Shown here piece by piece: positions 28,766 through 38,455 of a stretch of 64,000 nt of DNA. The notes under the pieces were generated by a model. That model ran no database searches, was not told where the DNA came from, and saw only the letters and a list, made by a program, of their open reading frames with translations. The DNA comes from a bacterium (GTDB taxonomy: Bacteria > Zixibacteria > MSB-5A5 > GN15 > FEB-12), in assembly GCA_016708025.1 (NCBI GenBank), contig JADJGQ010000003.1:434001-498000 (forward strand). Direction: 5' to 3'. Position 1 is the first letter of the stretch. Each line of letters opens with the position of its first letter. Made by a program: the position numbers and the translations under genes.

Positions 28766-29191
28766 TCACTTGGTTGTGGTCGTTCGAACATACTCTTCCA
28801 GCGACTGCCGGATCATGCTTCGAAGGCTGTCGTCATCCCATGGCTTCGTGAGAAATTTGTGGCAATGCAGAATGCTGTCGGCGATCGGTTGAGGAACCGA
28901 CTGGGCTTTGGTCGCTCCCGTCAGCATGATCCGGATACAGCGCGGATTCCGAGACTCCATGACAGCCAGCAACTCTGCGCCTGTCATTTCCGGCATGGTG
29001 TAATCGCTGATCACCACCGCAAACTCGTGCGTCGCCATTAACTGCATCGCCGACATACAGTCATTAGCCGTGAACAGGGTATATGGTTCGCGGCGCAATG
29101 CTCGCTGTAGCGCATTTAGAATAGACGGTTCATCATCCACCAGCAGGATGGCGTGCTTTCCCGCTTCTCCCTGCCCTTCATTCCCACTCAT
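28766..29191 (-). CDS. Single-domain response regulator (REC)
   Basis: The 141-residue receiver domain has no output domain. The acidic pair DDE (about residues 19-21), phospho-acceptor Asp63 in VISDYTMPEMTG, the Thr of MLTGAT and the Lys of FLTKPW are all present. The ATG at 29191 is preferred (GGGGG six bases upstream) over an in-frame TTG at 29203. It is the last gene of a six-gene minus-strand signalling operon and lies 25 bases after the hybrid kinase, its likely phosphodonor. The LTKPW motif groups it with the REC domains of the HD-GYP and 34796 proteins in the same operon, which have LLKPW. The output is unknown, perhaps binding to another operon protein. Confidence 0.88.
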   Translation of the reverse strand: MSGNEGQGEAGKHAILLVDDEPSILNALQRALRREPYTLFTANDCMSAMQLMATHEFAVVISDYTMPEMTGAELLAVMESRNPRCIRIMLTGATKAQSVPQPIADSILHCHKFLTKPWDDDSLRSMIRQSLEEYVRTTTTK

Positions 29192-29216
29192 CGAAACCCC
29201 CAATTATATCAATTTT

Positions 29217-32200
29217 TCACTCTTGCTGACTCGACCCGTTTCCGCTGCTCACAATTGCGACGGTGCCCTCAACGATTCGACTCGTTGGCTGGACCGGCTG
29301 ATCAATTATTCTGTCAATCGCCGCAAGAAGCTCTTCCGGCTGGAACGGCTTTTGCAGAAGCTCACAATCATCTCCCACCACGCCATTCCTTCCTAACACG
29401 TCATCTGTGTAACCTGACATGTACAGTGATCGACATCCGGGATACCGCGATCGCACCAGATCCCCCAACTGACGGCCATTCATCCCCGGCATAATAATGT
29501 CAGTGATCAGAATGTCAGGAGTGATCTCCCGCCGTCGCAGCATCTCGATCGCTTCCTCGCCCGAAGATGCCTCGATCACCTGATGCCCGGATTGCTCAAG
29601 CACTCGCCGTACCAACTGCCTGATCGCATGTTCATCCTCGACGAGACAAACCAGTTTGCTGCCTCTCGCGATTAAAGACTGGCCAGTTTTGTCCTTCGGT
29701 GACACTTCGATATGCGATACTGGTTCCGCTGGTAACCAGACTTCAAACGTTGTTCCTTCTCCGACCGCACTCTGTACTGTAACTACGCCATTTGCCTGAT
29801 GGACTATGCCATAAACGGTAGAAAGTCCCAATCCTGTCCCCTTGCCGACCTCCTTGGTCGTGAAGAACGGATCGAAGACGCGGTCCATGGTTGCCTGATC
29901 CATACCGCACCCGGTGTCGCTACAGATCAATTGCACATGCGCAGTCAGATCCGTGAAATCGTTGGCTGATAATAGTGGAGCCATCCCCAGAATCGCCTTG
30001 GTCCTCAGGGTGATCTTCCCTCCCTGCGGCATCGCATCTCGCGCGTTCACCACCAGATTCAGGATCACCTGCTCAAGTTGCGCGGGGTCGATCACGACAT
30101 GCGGAATGTGCGGGTCAAATTCAGTTGTGAGGATGATATTTTCGTCCAGGATACGGCTTAACATCTTTCGTAAATTGTCGATGATCGCATTCACATTAAT
30201 CGACTGCGGTCGACTTATCTGCTTCCTGCTGTATGCCAGCAGTTGCCGGGTTAACGAAGCGGCCCGATTGCCGGTCTCCAGTATCTGCGCTATATCTTCC
30301 CGGTGAGGGTTATCTTCAGGAAAGTGTTTGAGTAACATATGGCTGTGGCCGATGATCACGGTCAACAGGTTATTGAAATCGTGAGCGATCCCACCGGCCA
30401 GAATTCCGACTGCCTCCAACTTTTGCGATTGCAGCAACTGCTGTTCGAGATTCCTCTGCAGCGTCATGTCATGTTTGACCGCCACGAAGTGCGCGATCTT
30501 TCCCTGACTATCCAAAACAGGCGAAATGGTCGCGCGCTCAACGAACTCATGACCATCCTTGGCGACATTGATCAATTCACCGCGCCAGATCTGACCGGAG
30601 GTGATCGTCGACCAGAGTCGCGAATAGAATTCGCTGCTCAGTTTGCCGCTCTTCAGAACAGCCGGAGTTTTGCCGATCGCCTCTTCTGTGCTATAACCGG
30701 TCACTCGCGAGAAAGCCGGATTGCAGTACTCGATCGTCCCGAGTGGATCGGTCACTACGATCGCTTCATCTGCTGCCTCGATCGCCGCATTCAACAGCGA
30801 CTGCCGCAGCACCATTCGATAGTGTTCATCAACGTCGTAGACGATCCCCTCAAGAAACGCCTGCAGGCCATCTGACGAGCTTGAAGGGCTTGCTTGCTCC
30901 ATCACCCATCGAAAGGTCCCGTCTTTGTGCTGGACACGGTACGAGACATTAAGCGGCATCTGCGACTCGATCGCCTCTTCCCGAGCGCGCTCTACTGCCC
31001 CCTGATCGCCCGGATGGATCAAGGGCATTTCGCTGCTATTTACACAAAGGATAAGCTCTTCCGGCGAATAGCCGAAAATTCGCGTCGAACCTCCGCTCGC
31101 GAATTCCAGCAGACGCTCGGGACGCATCTGGCGTCGGAAGGCCATCCCCGGCAGATTGTTCATCAGCGATGCCAGCATTCGCTCGCTCTCGCGCAGCGCC
31201 TGTTCCGCCTGATTCCGCTGCGATATATCGCGGCACACGCAAAAGATCAGCTTCTGTCCATTGCAGGTCGCTCCGTTGCTCGTGATCTCGACATCCACAA
31301 GACTGCCGTCTTTCTGGCGCATGCGGGTTTCAAATTTCTCTCCGGCCGCGTCCGACTTCCTCAGCATTTCGAGAAGTTCTTCTGGCGTCCATGTGGTGTC
31401 CCAGTCCCATACATGCAGTGAAGCGGTTTCCTCGACCGTGTACCCGAGCATCTCAGCGAATCGGTTATTGCTTTCGTAGACCGCACCCGTTTCCGTCAAC
31501 ACGACAATGCCATCTCTCGACTGCTCGATCAGGATCCGACGGCGGATCGCTTCCTCCGCCAGCATTCGGTCGGTATCTTTTCGATCTGAGATGTCGCGCA
31601 CGAAAACCAGGATCGCCGGCTCTCCATCCATGCCGATAACCGTGGCCGTGATCTCCGAATCGCACATCGTCCCATCAGCCTTGACTAGACGTAGCTCCAT
31701 CGGCGCAAAATGCGTTTCGCCATCCGAACGCCGATTGATCCGTTCGATCACCTCCAGATGCTGTTCTGGGTCGACAAAGTTCAGAACACTCTGACCAAGC
31801 AGTGACTCGTCTCTTCCCACACGGAGAATGTCACGCATCGTGCTGTTGAGATAGACTATGATTCCGCTCCGATGAACGATGATCCCATCTGGAGTTGTTT
31901 CGATCATTGCCCGAAAACGTTCTTCACTCTCTCTCAGCCGCTGCATTGCGTCGCGTTGCTCCGTGACGTCAAAACAGACGCCCACAAATCCGCTGATCCG
32001 GCCGTCTGCTTCACGAAGCGGACGTCCGCCATCCCTGATCCACCGATACTTCCCGTCGTATCTTCTTGCCCGATACTCCAGGTTCATTGACTGTCCACCT
32101 TCTATCGCCTTGGATAGCCGGGCCGTGTACAATGGAAGATCCTCTGTATGGATCACCGACTCCCAGTTTTCTCCCGTCTCCTCGACCAGAGATCGACCGG

Positions 32201-32594
32201 TGAATTCAAGCCAGCGTTGATTGCAGTAGATTCGCTTGCCCGTGGCGTCGGTTCGCCAGGCCATTGCCGGGATCCCCTCGAGCAACGAATGGTAGTTGTC
32301 TCGCTCAGACTCGACCTGGCGAAGCAGTTGTTGGTAACCCTGGTCGAAATAGCGGTCAAAAAGTCTGTTGAAGTACCACGCCATGGTCGCTACTACCGCA
32401 ACCAGGAGCGATGCCCCGACCAGTGAGGTAATAAAGTCTGTTAGATGCTCCAACTGATACTCGCGTACTAGTTGCCGTCCAAAATGCTCCCAGATTAAAA
32501 CGCGCACGACGACAAACGCAGGAACTGAAATGACTATCCAGAGCCAAACCTTCCCTTGAAACTCCCGTCTCCAGTTTTGCACCGTTTGCTTCAT
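29217..32594 (-). CDS. Multi-PAS hybrid sensor histidine kinase
   Basis: The 1125-residue protein has two N-terminal transmembrane helices (about 15-37 and 47-72) with little between them. Five PAS/PAC modules follow (around 95-215, 220-335, 345-460, 465-585 and 590-710), then HisKA with GGIAHDFNN (phospho-His near 735), HATPase_c (N box NLVVNARDAM, DTGCGMD, GKGTGLGLS) and a C-terminal receiver with LITDIIMPGMNG. It is complete for autophosphorylation and intramolecular transfer. The start ATG overlaps the stop of the upstream HD-GYP gene by four bases (ATGA), indicating translational coupling. The stack of PAS domains suggests integration of several cytoplasmic redox or small-ligand signals; the specific cues cannot be read from the sequence. 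Confidence 0.92.
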   Translation of the reverse strand: MKQTVQNWRREFQGKVWLWIVISVPAFVVVRVLIWEHFGRQLVREYQLEHLTDFITSLVGASLLVAVVATMAWYFNRLFDRYFDQGYQQLLRQVESERDNYHSLLEGIPAMAWRTDATGKRIYCNQRWLEFTGRSLVEETGENWESVIHTEDLPLYTARLSKAIEGGQSMNLEYRARRYDGKYRWIRDGGRPLREADGRISGFVGVCFDVTEQRDAMQRLRESEERFRAMIETTPDGIIVHRSGIIVYLNSTMRDILRVGRDESLLGQSVLNFVDPEQHLEVIERINRRSDGETHFAPMELRLVKADGTMCDSEITATVIGMDGEPAILVFVRDISDRKDTDRMLAEEAIRRRILIEQSRDGIVVLTETGAVYESNNRFAEMLGYTVEETASLHVWDWDTTWTPEELLEMLRKSDAAGEKFETRMRQKDGSLVDVEITSNGATCNGQKLIFCVCRDISQRNQAEQALRESERMLASLMNNLPGMAFRRQMRPERLLEFASGGSTRIFGYSPEELILCVNSSEMPLIHPGDQGAVERAREEAIESQMPLNVSYRVQHKDGTFRWVMEQASPSSSSDGLQAFLEGIVYDVDEHYRMVLRQSLLNAAIEAADEAIVVTDPLGTIEYCNPAFSRVTGYSTEEAIGKTPAVLKSGKLSSEFYSRLWSTITSGQIWRGELINVAKDGHEFVERATISPVLDSQGKIAHFVAVKHDMTLQRNLEQQLLQSQKLEAVGILAGGIAHDFNNLLTVIIGHSHMLLKHFPEDNPHREDIAQILETGNRAASLTRQLLAYSRKQISRPQSINVNAIIDNLRKMLSRILDENIILTTEFDPHIPHVVIDPAQLEQVILNLVVNARDAMPQGGKITLRTKAILGMAPLLSANDFTDLTAHVQLICSDTGCGMDQATMDRVFDPFFTTKEVGKGTGLGLSTVYGIVHQANGVVTVQSAVGEGTTFEVWLPAEPVSHIEVSPKDKTGQSLIARGSKLVCLVEDEHAIRQLVRRVLEQSGHQVIEASSGEEAIEMLRRREITPDILITDIIMPGMNGRQLGDLVRSRYPGCRSLYMSGYTDDVLGRNGVVGDDCELLQKPFQPEELLAAIDRIIDQPVQPTSRIVEGTVAIVSSGNGSSQQE

Positions 32595-33967
32595 GCAGGA
32601 TCGACGTGCCCTTCCTGGCGACGCGGCTTACGCATCACCCAGATCTCTCCCGCCGCCGGATCCAGACGAACGATCGCCCTGATCCGGGCGATATTCTGGG
32701 CAGTCAGGCAAGTGCCGCTGGCCGCCAGCAATGATCCGGTCATCGTATAAAGATCGCGGGCCAATATGTAGTTTGGCGCAAGATCGGAAGGACCGATTCG
32801 CAAAATATTGTCGTTCGCGCGACGGTCATTCATTCGATTGATGTAATCCAGAGTGATCTGAACCAGCCGTGACGGGAAATCCTGATCTGCCATCTCGGCG
32901 ATCGTCTGACACGCAAATTGGAACGCAAATTCCGGACTTCGCGACGGACGCATGATCAAATGGTCGTAGGCATCAACGATTCCCACGATATAGCTCTCGG
33001 TGAGCGTGGAAAGCCCTTTCTGCCCTGTTGGGAAGCCACTGCCATTATACCGTTCGTGATGTTGCTGAATGATCGTCGCGATCCGATCGTAGTAGCTGAT
33101 CCCCTTCAAGTAATCCGTGCCGCTTTGCGGGTGCGTTTTGTACAGATCCAGCTCTTCCCGACTATAGTCGGCCGCATGCTTTTCTACCAGGAAGATCGGG
33201 AAGCCGAGCTTGCCGCCATCATGCAACAACGCTGCTATCTCGAGATCGCGAATCTCCTGACGGCCCAGCTTGCAGAGCTTGCCTATCTCGACCGCGTGTT
33301 CCGCGACGCGCCGACTATGGCTTCCCAATTCCGGACGGGCCGACTGGATCAACGTAAAGAAAACTTTGGTGCTGGAATACAGCGCGTCCTCGAGTTGTTC
33401 ATTCAGGGCGCGGGCAGTATACAGCGCATCAGCAAGCTGGGTTGTTCTCGCTTGCACCTGCTCCTCGAGTTCATTGTTGGCTGCTTCGAGTCTGGCGTTC
33501 TGTTGCTGCGTCAGCACGAGGAGACGACGGTTTTCATCATGCAGACGGCCATACTCCACTGCCTGACGGACCGCCAACCGGAGTTCCTCATCCTTCCACG
33601 GTTTGAGGAGAAACCGGTAGATCTCTCCGTCGTTGACTGCCTTTTGAACCGCCGCCAGATCGGCCTGGCCGGTGAGCATAAGACGGACAGCGCGTGGCCG
33701 CTTTTCCTTGACTCGCGCGAGGAACTCCGCTCCGGTCATCTGCGGCATCCGATGATCCGAGACTATAACATCTATACAATGCGCACTGAGGGTTTCGAGC
33801 GCCTCTTTGGGCGAACCGACAAAGTGGCAATGCAACCCGGCCTCATTGTGAAATACGCGTTGAAGCGCACGCAACACCGGTGCTTCATCATCTAAAAACA
33901 GCACTTCCGCGGTGGACTGTGTCGCCTCAGCCTGCTCCCGCTGCGGTTCTTCTGTCAATGTGGTCAT
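32591..33967 (-). CDS. Response regulator with HD-GYP-type phosphodiesterase domain
   Basis: The 458-residue protein has a receiver at about 20-140 (DDE at 26-28, phospho-acceptor Asp71, Lys122 in LLKPW), a coiled-coil linker (about 150-195), then an HD-GYP-type domain with HDGGKLGF (metal-binding His249-Asp250), IIQQHHE (303-305) and GSGFPTGQKG in place of the canonical GYP (309-313). Family knowledge assigns cyclic-di-GMP hydrolysis to such RpfG-like proteins. The Tyr-to-Phe change at the signature and HDGGK instead of HDIGK are tolerated in some members, so activity is likely but not certain. It overlaps its neighbours by four bases on both sides. Confidence 0.9.
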   Translation of the reverse strand: MTTLTEEPQREQAEATQSTAEVLFLDDEAPVLRALQRVFHNEAGLHCHFVGSPKEALETLSAHCIDVIVSDHRMPQMTGAEFLARVKEKRPRAVRLMLTGQADLAAVQKAVNDGEIYRFLLKPWKDEELRLAVRQAVEYGRLHDENRRLLVLTQQQNARLEAANNELEEQVQARTTQLADALYTARALNEQLEDALYSSTKVFFTLIQSARPELGSHSRRVAEHAVEIGKLCKLGRQEIRDLEIAALLHDGGKLGFPIFLVEKHAADYSREELDLYKTHPQSGTDYLKGISYYDRIATIIQQHHERYNGSGFPTGQKGLSTLTESYIVGIVDAYDHLIMRPSRSPEFAFQFACQTIAEMADQDFPSRLVQITLDYINRMNDRRANDNILRIGPSDLAPNYILARDLYTMTGSLLAASGTCLTAQNIARIRAIVRLDPAAGEIWVMRKPRRQEGHVDPA

Positions 33968-34791
33968 GTCCGCTCCAGAGTCGACAGTTGGTATTCCACT
34001 TCTTCCGGCAACTGCCGGGCGATCTCCTGCTGGTCCGCAGGAAGATCAGCTGTTTCCATCGAACCAATGGCAGGACACGAAAGACCGGTAGCTCGTGCCA
34101 GATAGTCAGCCGTCGAGAGTATTTTGTGAGGTGATTCGAACTCCTGCTCCACCGCTTCCGCGTGGTGGTGCTGGACGATCTCCACGATCAGTTTGGGGAA
34201 ACGCCAGTTAGTGCACAGCGATGCGGCGATCTCCGCATGTGACCCGTGAAACAGCCGCTGTTCCACTTGCCAGTAATCTTCGTTGGTGTGCCGCATGGTG
34301 TTGACGATCGCTTTCCAGGACTCCGGCCAGTGATAAGCGACAATGACCTTACCGATGTCGTGGATCAAACCGGCCAGATACAATGAGTCAGCCATCGACG
34401 TGAGCTTGTGCACCGCCAACTTGTGAGCGGCAATCGCGGTGGCATTCGAGTGTTTCCAGAATTCCGACATGTCAAAAACATCCACCCGAGGATGCAGAGC
34501 GGAGAGACCGGTCATCAGCGAAGCAGCCGTGGTAATATTCTTGATCGTATTCATCCCCAGCACCAGCACCGCCTCCTTGACACTCAATACCGGACGGGCC
34601 AGCATATAAAACGGCGAATTCGCCAGATGAACCACGCGCATAGAGAGCGAAGGATCAGCGCTGATCACATTGGCAAGCTCGGTCGCCGATGCACTGTCAT
34701 CATTCAACAATGAAAACAGCCTGGTCGTCACCTTCGGAAAGGGAGGTAGTGCCGAAAGATGGTCTACAACATCTGAGATCGATTGCGTCAT
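33964..34791 (-). CDS. HDOD domain signalling protein
   Basis: The 275-residue cytoplasmic protein consists of an HDOD domain: LPPFPKVTTRLFSLLNDD at the start, ISADPSLSMRVVHLANSPFY, SVKEAVLVLGMNTIKNI and a later LIHDIGKVIV metal-like HD segment. HDOD proteins are usually non-enzymatic relatives of HD hydrolases that act in signalling networks with REC, GGDEF or HD-GYP partners. Here the HD of HDIGK is retained. It is encoded four bases after the REC gene at 34796 and overlaps the REC-HD-GYP gene by four bases, so it is very probably produced together with both. Confidence 0.88.
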   Translation of the reverse strand: MTQSISDVVDHLSALPPFPKVTTRLFSLLNDDSASATELANVISADPSLSMRVVHLANSPFYMLARPVLSVKEAVLVLGMNTIKNITTAASLMTGLSALHPRVDVFDMSEFWKHSNATAIAAHKLAVHKLTSMADSLYLAGLIHDIGKVIVAYHWPESWKAIVNTMRHTNEDYWQVEQRLFHGSHAEIAASLCTNWRFPKLIVEIVQHHHAEAVEQEFESPHKILSTADYLARATGLSCPAIGSMETADLPADQQEIARQLPEEVEYQLSTLERT

Positions 34792-34795
34792 TAAT

Positions 34796-35341
34796 TCACT
34801 CCACCATCAATTCAGGTGTTTCCGCTTGTTTCCGTGACTCCAGCGTCATGATCCGCTGGATCTCGGGTGGTGCCGTCGCAAGAACTTCCGGATGCTGTTT
34901 CTGGAGGTACACGAGGACCAACTCCATTTCAGTCAGTTGGTTCTTCAGGCTGGCGACATCCTGCCGCAGCTTATAATGAGCGAGCGCTATATAAACATTG
35001 GCCTTGAGGTCGCTGTCGGTCCACGGCTTAAGCAGGAATCGGAAGGCTTCTCCCTGGTTGACCGCTCCAAGCACTGCCTGCATATCCGACTGTCCCGAGA
35101 GAATGATGCGCAACGTGTCCGGCCAACTGTCGCGGATCTTTTTGATCAGCTCAACGCCGGTCATCCGCGGCATGATATTATCAGTCACTACCAACTGGAC
35201 CGGACGCGAACGCAACAGCTCCAGCGCTTCTTCACCGCCGGATGCCACCAGAACATCGAATGACTCCCGGTGAAACAGGCGGGTCAACGAACGGAGTATG
35301 TTCGGTTCATCATCCACAAATAGTACACTGTAACGATCCAT
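34796..35341 (-). CDS. Response regulator with REC domain and short C-terminal helix
   Basis: The 181-residue protein has a receiver at residues 1-125 (DDE at 10-12, phospho-acceptor Asp54 in VVTDNIMPRMTG, LLKPW lysine) followed by about 50 helical residues beginning near YKLRQDVASLKNQLTEM, probably a coiled coil. No DNA-binding or enzymatic output was recognised. The gene lies ten bases after the upstream kinase and four bases before the HDOD gene. The extra helix may mediate dimerisation or contact with the HDOD protein. Confidence 0.88.
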   Translation of the reverse strand: MDRYSVLFVDDEPNILRSLTRLFHRESFDVLVASGGEEALELLRSRPVQLVVTDNIMPRMTGVELIKKIRDSWPDTLRIILSGQSDMQAVLGAVNQGEAFRFLLKPWTDSDLKANVYIALAHYKLRQDVASLKNQLTEMELVLVYLQKQHPEVLATAPPEIQRIMTLESRKQAETPELMVE

Positions 35342-35351
35342 CCGTCGTTCC

Positions 35352-37019
35352 TCACACCGTTTCCGCCTCTACCGGAGTCAACACGCCGGGGAGAGGAAGT
35401 TCTATGCTAAAGGTTGTCCCCCTGCCAGATTCACTTGTCACACTGATATGGCCGCCGTGCCGCTGGATTATCCCATAGGAGATGCTGAGCCCCATACCCG
35501 TCCCTTTGCCCGGCGGCTTGGTCGTAAAAAACGGATCGAAAATGCGCGACAAATGCTTGTCGGGTATTCCGGCGCCGTTGTCACGTATCTGGATCTTGAT
35601 CACATTGTTGCGTTCTGAAGTGCTGATCGTGAGAATTCCCGTGTTCTCCACCGCATGCGCCGAGTTCACGAACATATTCGTGAAGACCTGAACCAGTTGA
35701 TTCGGAAAGCAGGAGAGGTCCGACAGTTCACCGAATTCGCGCACTATCTCCAGCTTGTATTTCGTTTCGTTGCGCACCAGGTTCAGAGCATCGTCCAATA
35801 GACTGTTGATCTGGCAAACCTGCGGTACGTCTCCCTCCACTCTTGCGAAGGTCTTGAGATCGGTGACGATCTTCGAGACGCGCATCAACCCATCCAGCGT
35901 CTCTTTCATCAGACCGCTGATATCCCCAAAGATATATTCGATATCAAGTGACTGCCGTGTCGAGCTGACGCGTTCCTGCAGATGCTGGGGTAATTGCACG
36001 GCGCGAGTCGTCTCTTCGAGCGCTGTCGTATACAATTTCACCGCTTCCACATATTGCGCCAGGGAGTTGCAGTTGCTGATGACAAACCCCAGCGGATTGT
36101 TGATCTCGTGCGCGACCCCTGCGGCCAGTTCGCCGATCGAGGCCAACTTGGCCGTCTGAAGCAACCGCCGCTGCAGGATCTCCCGCTCGGTTACATCGTG
36201 GACGATCAACACAACCGCCGCAATACTCTCTTTATGTTTGATCGCATAGGCGATCAGGTCGAGGCGCTTTTCAGTGATCGAATTCGTGAAAGTGTCGCGC
36301 TGCATCTCCCCCGTGGCCAGTACCTCTCGCGCCGCACGAAGCATCGGCTCGCGACACGCGTCCGGCAATAACTGGCTCAACGGATGACCGTGATACCCAG
36401 CCACCAACGGGCTGATCATCCCCAACAGCTGGACTGCAAATTCATTTAGCAGATGGGTGCATTGGTTGTTGTCGATTGCCACCAGACCAAAGTTCGCGTT
36501 CCGGATTATTCCCTGGAGCAGCTCTTTTTCTGCAAAGAGTCGTTCGGTCCGGAAAGCCAGCTCGCGATGTTGCTCCGCAACTTCCGATTCAAGTTGCCGC
36601 CGTGCGATCACCAGGTCGCGCTCGATACACGCTTGCTGATAGGCTCGATCAACCAGCGTCAGTAGCTGATCGGGTGTAAACGGCTTTTCGAGAAATCCGA
36701 ACGGACGAAGTCGTATTGCCTGCGAGACGGATTCATATTCCGCAAAGCCCGTGATGAATATCACCGGGATAGTGGAATCAACAGCGAGGATCTGTTCCGC
36801 GACCTCTACCCCCGAAAGTCCGGGCATCCGAATATCAGTGATGATCAACCCAAAGGCATTCGTGTGGATCAACTCGATCGCTTTTGCTCCATCACCGACC
36901 GATTCACATGAAAAGCCGGAGGCGATGATCGCTCGCTGCAGCAGATCACGTATCTCCTTTTCATCGTCGATGAGGAGAACCCGAAACGCCAGCTTTTGTC
37001 GCTGCTCTGCAGACATCAT
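35352..37019 (-). CDS. REC-PAS-histidine kinase, first gene of signalling operon
   Basis: The 555-residue soluble kinase has an N-terminal receiver (DDE near 18-20, phospho-acceptor Asp62 in IITDIRMPGLSG), a PAS-like region (about 160-285), HisKA with GVAHEINNPLGF (phospho-His near 305) and a C-terminal HATPase domain (NMFVNSAHAV N box, DNGAGIP, PGKGTGMGLS). The order REC-PAS-kinase, receiver first, implies that the kinase is itself controlled by phosphorylation. Two adjacent ATG codons (37019, 37016) are possible starts. It begins the minus-strand operon that runs to 28766 and is divergent from the barrel gene at 37374. Confidence 0.9.
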   Translation of the reverse strand: MMSAEQRQKLAFRVLLIDDEKEIRDLLQRAIIASGFSCESVGDGAKAIELIHTNAFGLIITDIRMPGLSGVEVAEQILAVDSTIPVIFITGFAEYESVSQAIRLRPFGFLEKPFTPDQLLTLVDRAYQQACIERDLVIARRQLESEVAEQHRELAFRTERLFAEKELLQGIIRNANFGLVAIDNNQCTHLLNEFAVQLLGMISPLVAGYHGHPLSQLLPDACREPMLRAAREVLATGEMQRDTFTNSITEKRLDLIAYAIKHKESIAAVVLIVHDVTEREILQRRLLQTAKLASIGELAAGVAHEINNPLGFVISNCNSLAQYVEAVKLYTTALEETTRAVQLPQHLQERVSSTRQSLDIEYIFGDISGLMKETLDGLMRVSKIVTDLKTFARVEGDVPQVCQINSLLDDALNLVRNETKYKLEIVREFGELSDLSCFPNQLVQVFTNMFVNSAHAVENTGILTISTSERNNVIKIQIRDNGAGIPDKHLSRIFDPFFTTKPPGKGTGMGLSISYGIIQRHGGHISVTSESGRGTTFSIELPLPGVLTPVEAETV

Positions 37020-37373
37020 TCAGATAGCCACCCCTTTTTGGATAAAAAAGCATCAATCGGACCACATTACTTAAGGTCGACAAATCAAGCAATACCTTGA
37101 CTTGATTCCATAGATTCAACAATCCACCTCGGCGGCGACGATAGAATAGTATTGAGGAGTGTGATTTTGCTGCCGCTCGCTAGAAAGTCGCCTGGCAAAA
37201 TCCACTTTCTCTCGCTAAGGGATTGCCTGGCAATTTGATATGTCGAAGATTCTTTTTCTAAGATTTCGCCTGTTCCGTTCCGAAACATGGAGTAGCCCGG
37301 TAGATGTCGCGATTTCTTGTTCGCCGACTCAGGAAAGTCTGCCGGCCAGTCAAGCAAGCAAAAGGAGATGTCC
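37020..37373. other. Divergent intergenic region of signalling operon and barrel gene
   Basis: A 354-base gap that must contain promoters for both directions. It is AT-rich near 37020-37070 and 37235-37270. No near-consensus promoter, RNA gene or strong hairpin was recognised. Confidence 0.4.
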
Positions 37374-38090
37374 ATGAAACGGATCAATCTGCTGTCGGCC
37401 CTCGCCCTGCTGTTGGTTGCCGGTTCCCTGATGGCCGCCAACCCAAAGTCCAAGTCGGACTACAGTAATGGAAGTGCTTCGTCACCCACTATCCGCGCTT
37501 TCACCGGGCAGGTGCTCACCGGATATTATGCCGGTGTTGGTTTACACTGCAGTGGAACACTCAATCACTTTGCGGTAGGGTTTCCTTTCAGTGTACGGTT
37601 CGGTCTCGGTTACGCACGCGTAGCGACTGGCGATGCCGTCGCGGCTCGTCGCATTTTCATCGACAACAACACCAACGGCTCGCCGCGAGGCTGGGCTAAG
37701 TTGTGGGATACTCGACTTGATGTGCTTTATCCCGTGAAGATCGCCTCACTGCAATACTCCAATGTCTATGGCGGCGTGCGTCACGCCTATTATAACTCGC
37801 ACTTCGAGTACATCGGCGGCAACGAGACGTTTGATGTTACCACCAATGCCTGGGGTCTTGGCGGCGGTCTGGAATCCTCATTCCCGGTCAGTCCGCGCGT
37901 TTCGATGTTGTTCACGGTCGGTGCGGATTATTATTTCCGGAGTGAACTCTCCGGCCATGACACCTATTACCGTCCGAACGGCGACGACCTGCATGCCAAG
38001 GAAGATTACACCTATGATGACGCCGATGCAGCGATCGCTCAGCCCGATGTTGAGGTGCGGCTGATGTTCGGTGTCTCGTACAAGTTTTAG
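37374..38090 (+). CDS. Small outer-membrane beta-barrel protein
   Basis: The 238-residue protein starts at an ATG with AAAGGAG (37360-37366) upstream; an in-frame start 19 codons earlier is rejected. A signal peptide (LLSALALLLVAGSLMAA) is followed by alternating amphipathic strands such as GYYAGVGLHCSG, SVRFGLGYARVATG and RLDVLYPVKIASL, and the protein ends in LMFGVSYKF with a terminal Phe. Size and pattern resemble eight-stranded OmpA/OmpW-like barrels, but no specific family is assigned. A hairpin (38163-38192) separates it from the DUF4266/DUF3570 pair, which may or may not be co-transcribed. Confidence 0.8.
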   Translation: MKRINLLSALALLLVAGSLMAANPKSKSDYSNGSASSPTIRAFTGQVLTGYYAGVGLHCSGTLNHFAVGFPFSVRFGLGYARVATGDAVAARRIFIDNNTNGSPRGWAKLWDTRLDVLYPVKIASLQYSNVYGGVRHAYYNSHFEYIGGNETFDVTTNAWGLGGGLESSFPVSPRVSMLFTVGADYYFRSELSGHDTYYRPNGDDLHAKEDYTYDDADAAIAQPDVEVRLMFGVSYKF

Positions 38091-38162
38091 TGCAGAGTCC
38101 TCGACAGCGTCTGGCCAGGTCCTCGGCCACGCTCCTCCATGCTTGTTCGTGTTAACCTGAAC

Positions 38163-38192
38163 CGAAAGGGGCCGTTCAACCGGCCTCTTTCG
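38163..38192 (+). terminator. Strong hairpin, possible terminator or attenuator
   Basis: A 12-base-pair stem (38163-38174 with 38181-38192, one G-U pair) encloses a six-base loop. It lies 72 bases after the barrel gene stop and only six bases before the first possible start of the lipoprotein gene. The following bases are not a T-run, so partial termination or mRNA processing is as likely as full termination. Confidence 0.5.
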
Positions 38193-38197
38193 TACCA

Positions 38198-38455
38198 ATG
38201 GACGGGACTATGCAGAATATCATGAGACTGAATACGCGCGCAATGATGTGTGCTGCTTTGGTACTGACGGGATCTCTGCTGATTGGCGGTTGTGCCACCA
38301 GTGGACAGATCTGCACCAAGCCTCCGGTCGCCGCCGAAGAGTTGCAACTCGATAAGCAGCTCAGCAAAGAGATCATCGACGACCACATTTACTTCTCGAA
38401 AGAAGCCTCCAGTGGTGGTCGGTCGTTTGGCGGAGGCGGATGTGGGTGTAACTGA
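38198..38455 (+). CDS. DUF4266-type small lipoprotein
   Basis: The 85-residue protein has a lipoprotein signal (CAALVLTGSLLIGGC, lipidated Cys32) and a mature part of about 54 residues. It ends in DHIYFSKEASSGGRSFGGGGCGCN, the tail motif I recognise from DUF4266 proteins, in which the SKEA-SGG-GGCGCN sequence is the family hallmark. The two terminal cysteines could bind metal or form a disulfide; function is not known. Internal ATGs at 38210 and 38222 would also keep the signal peptide. The stop shares one base with the ATG of the DUF3570 gene (TGATG), so the pair is coupled, as in other genomes. Confidence 0.85.
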   Translation: MDGTMQNIMRLNTRAMMCAALVLTGSLLIGGCATSGQICTKPPVAAEELQLDKQLSKEIIDDHIYFSKEASSGGRSFGGGGCGCN

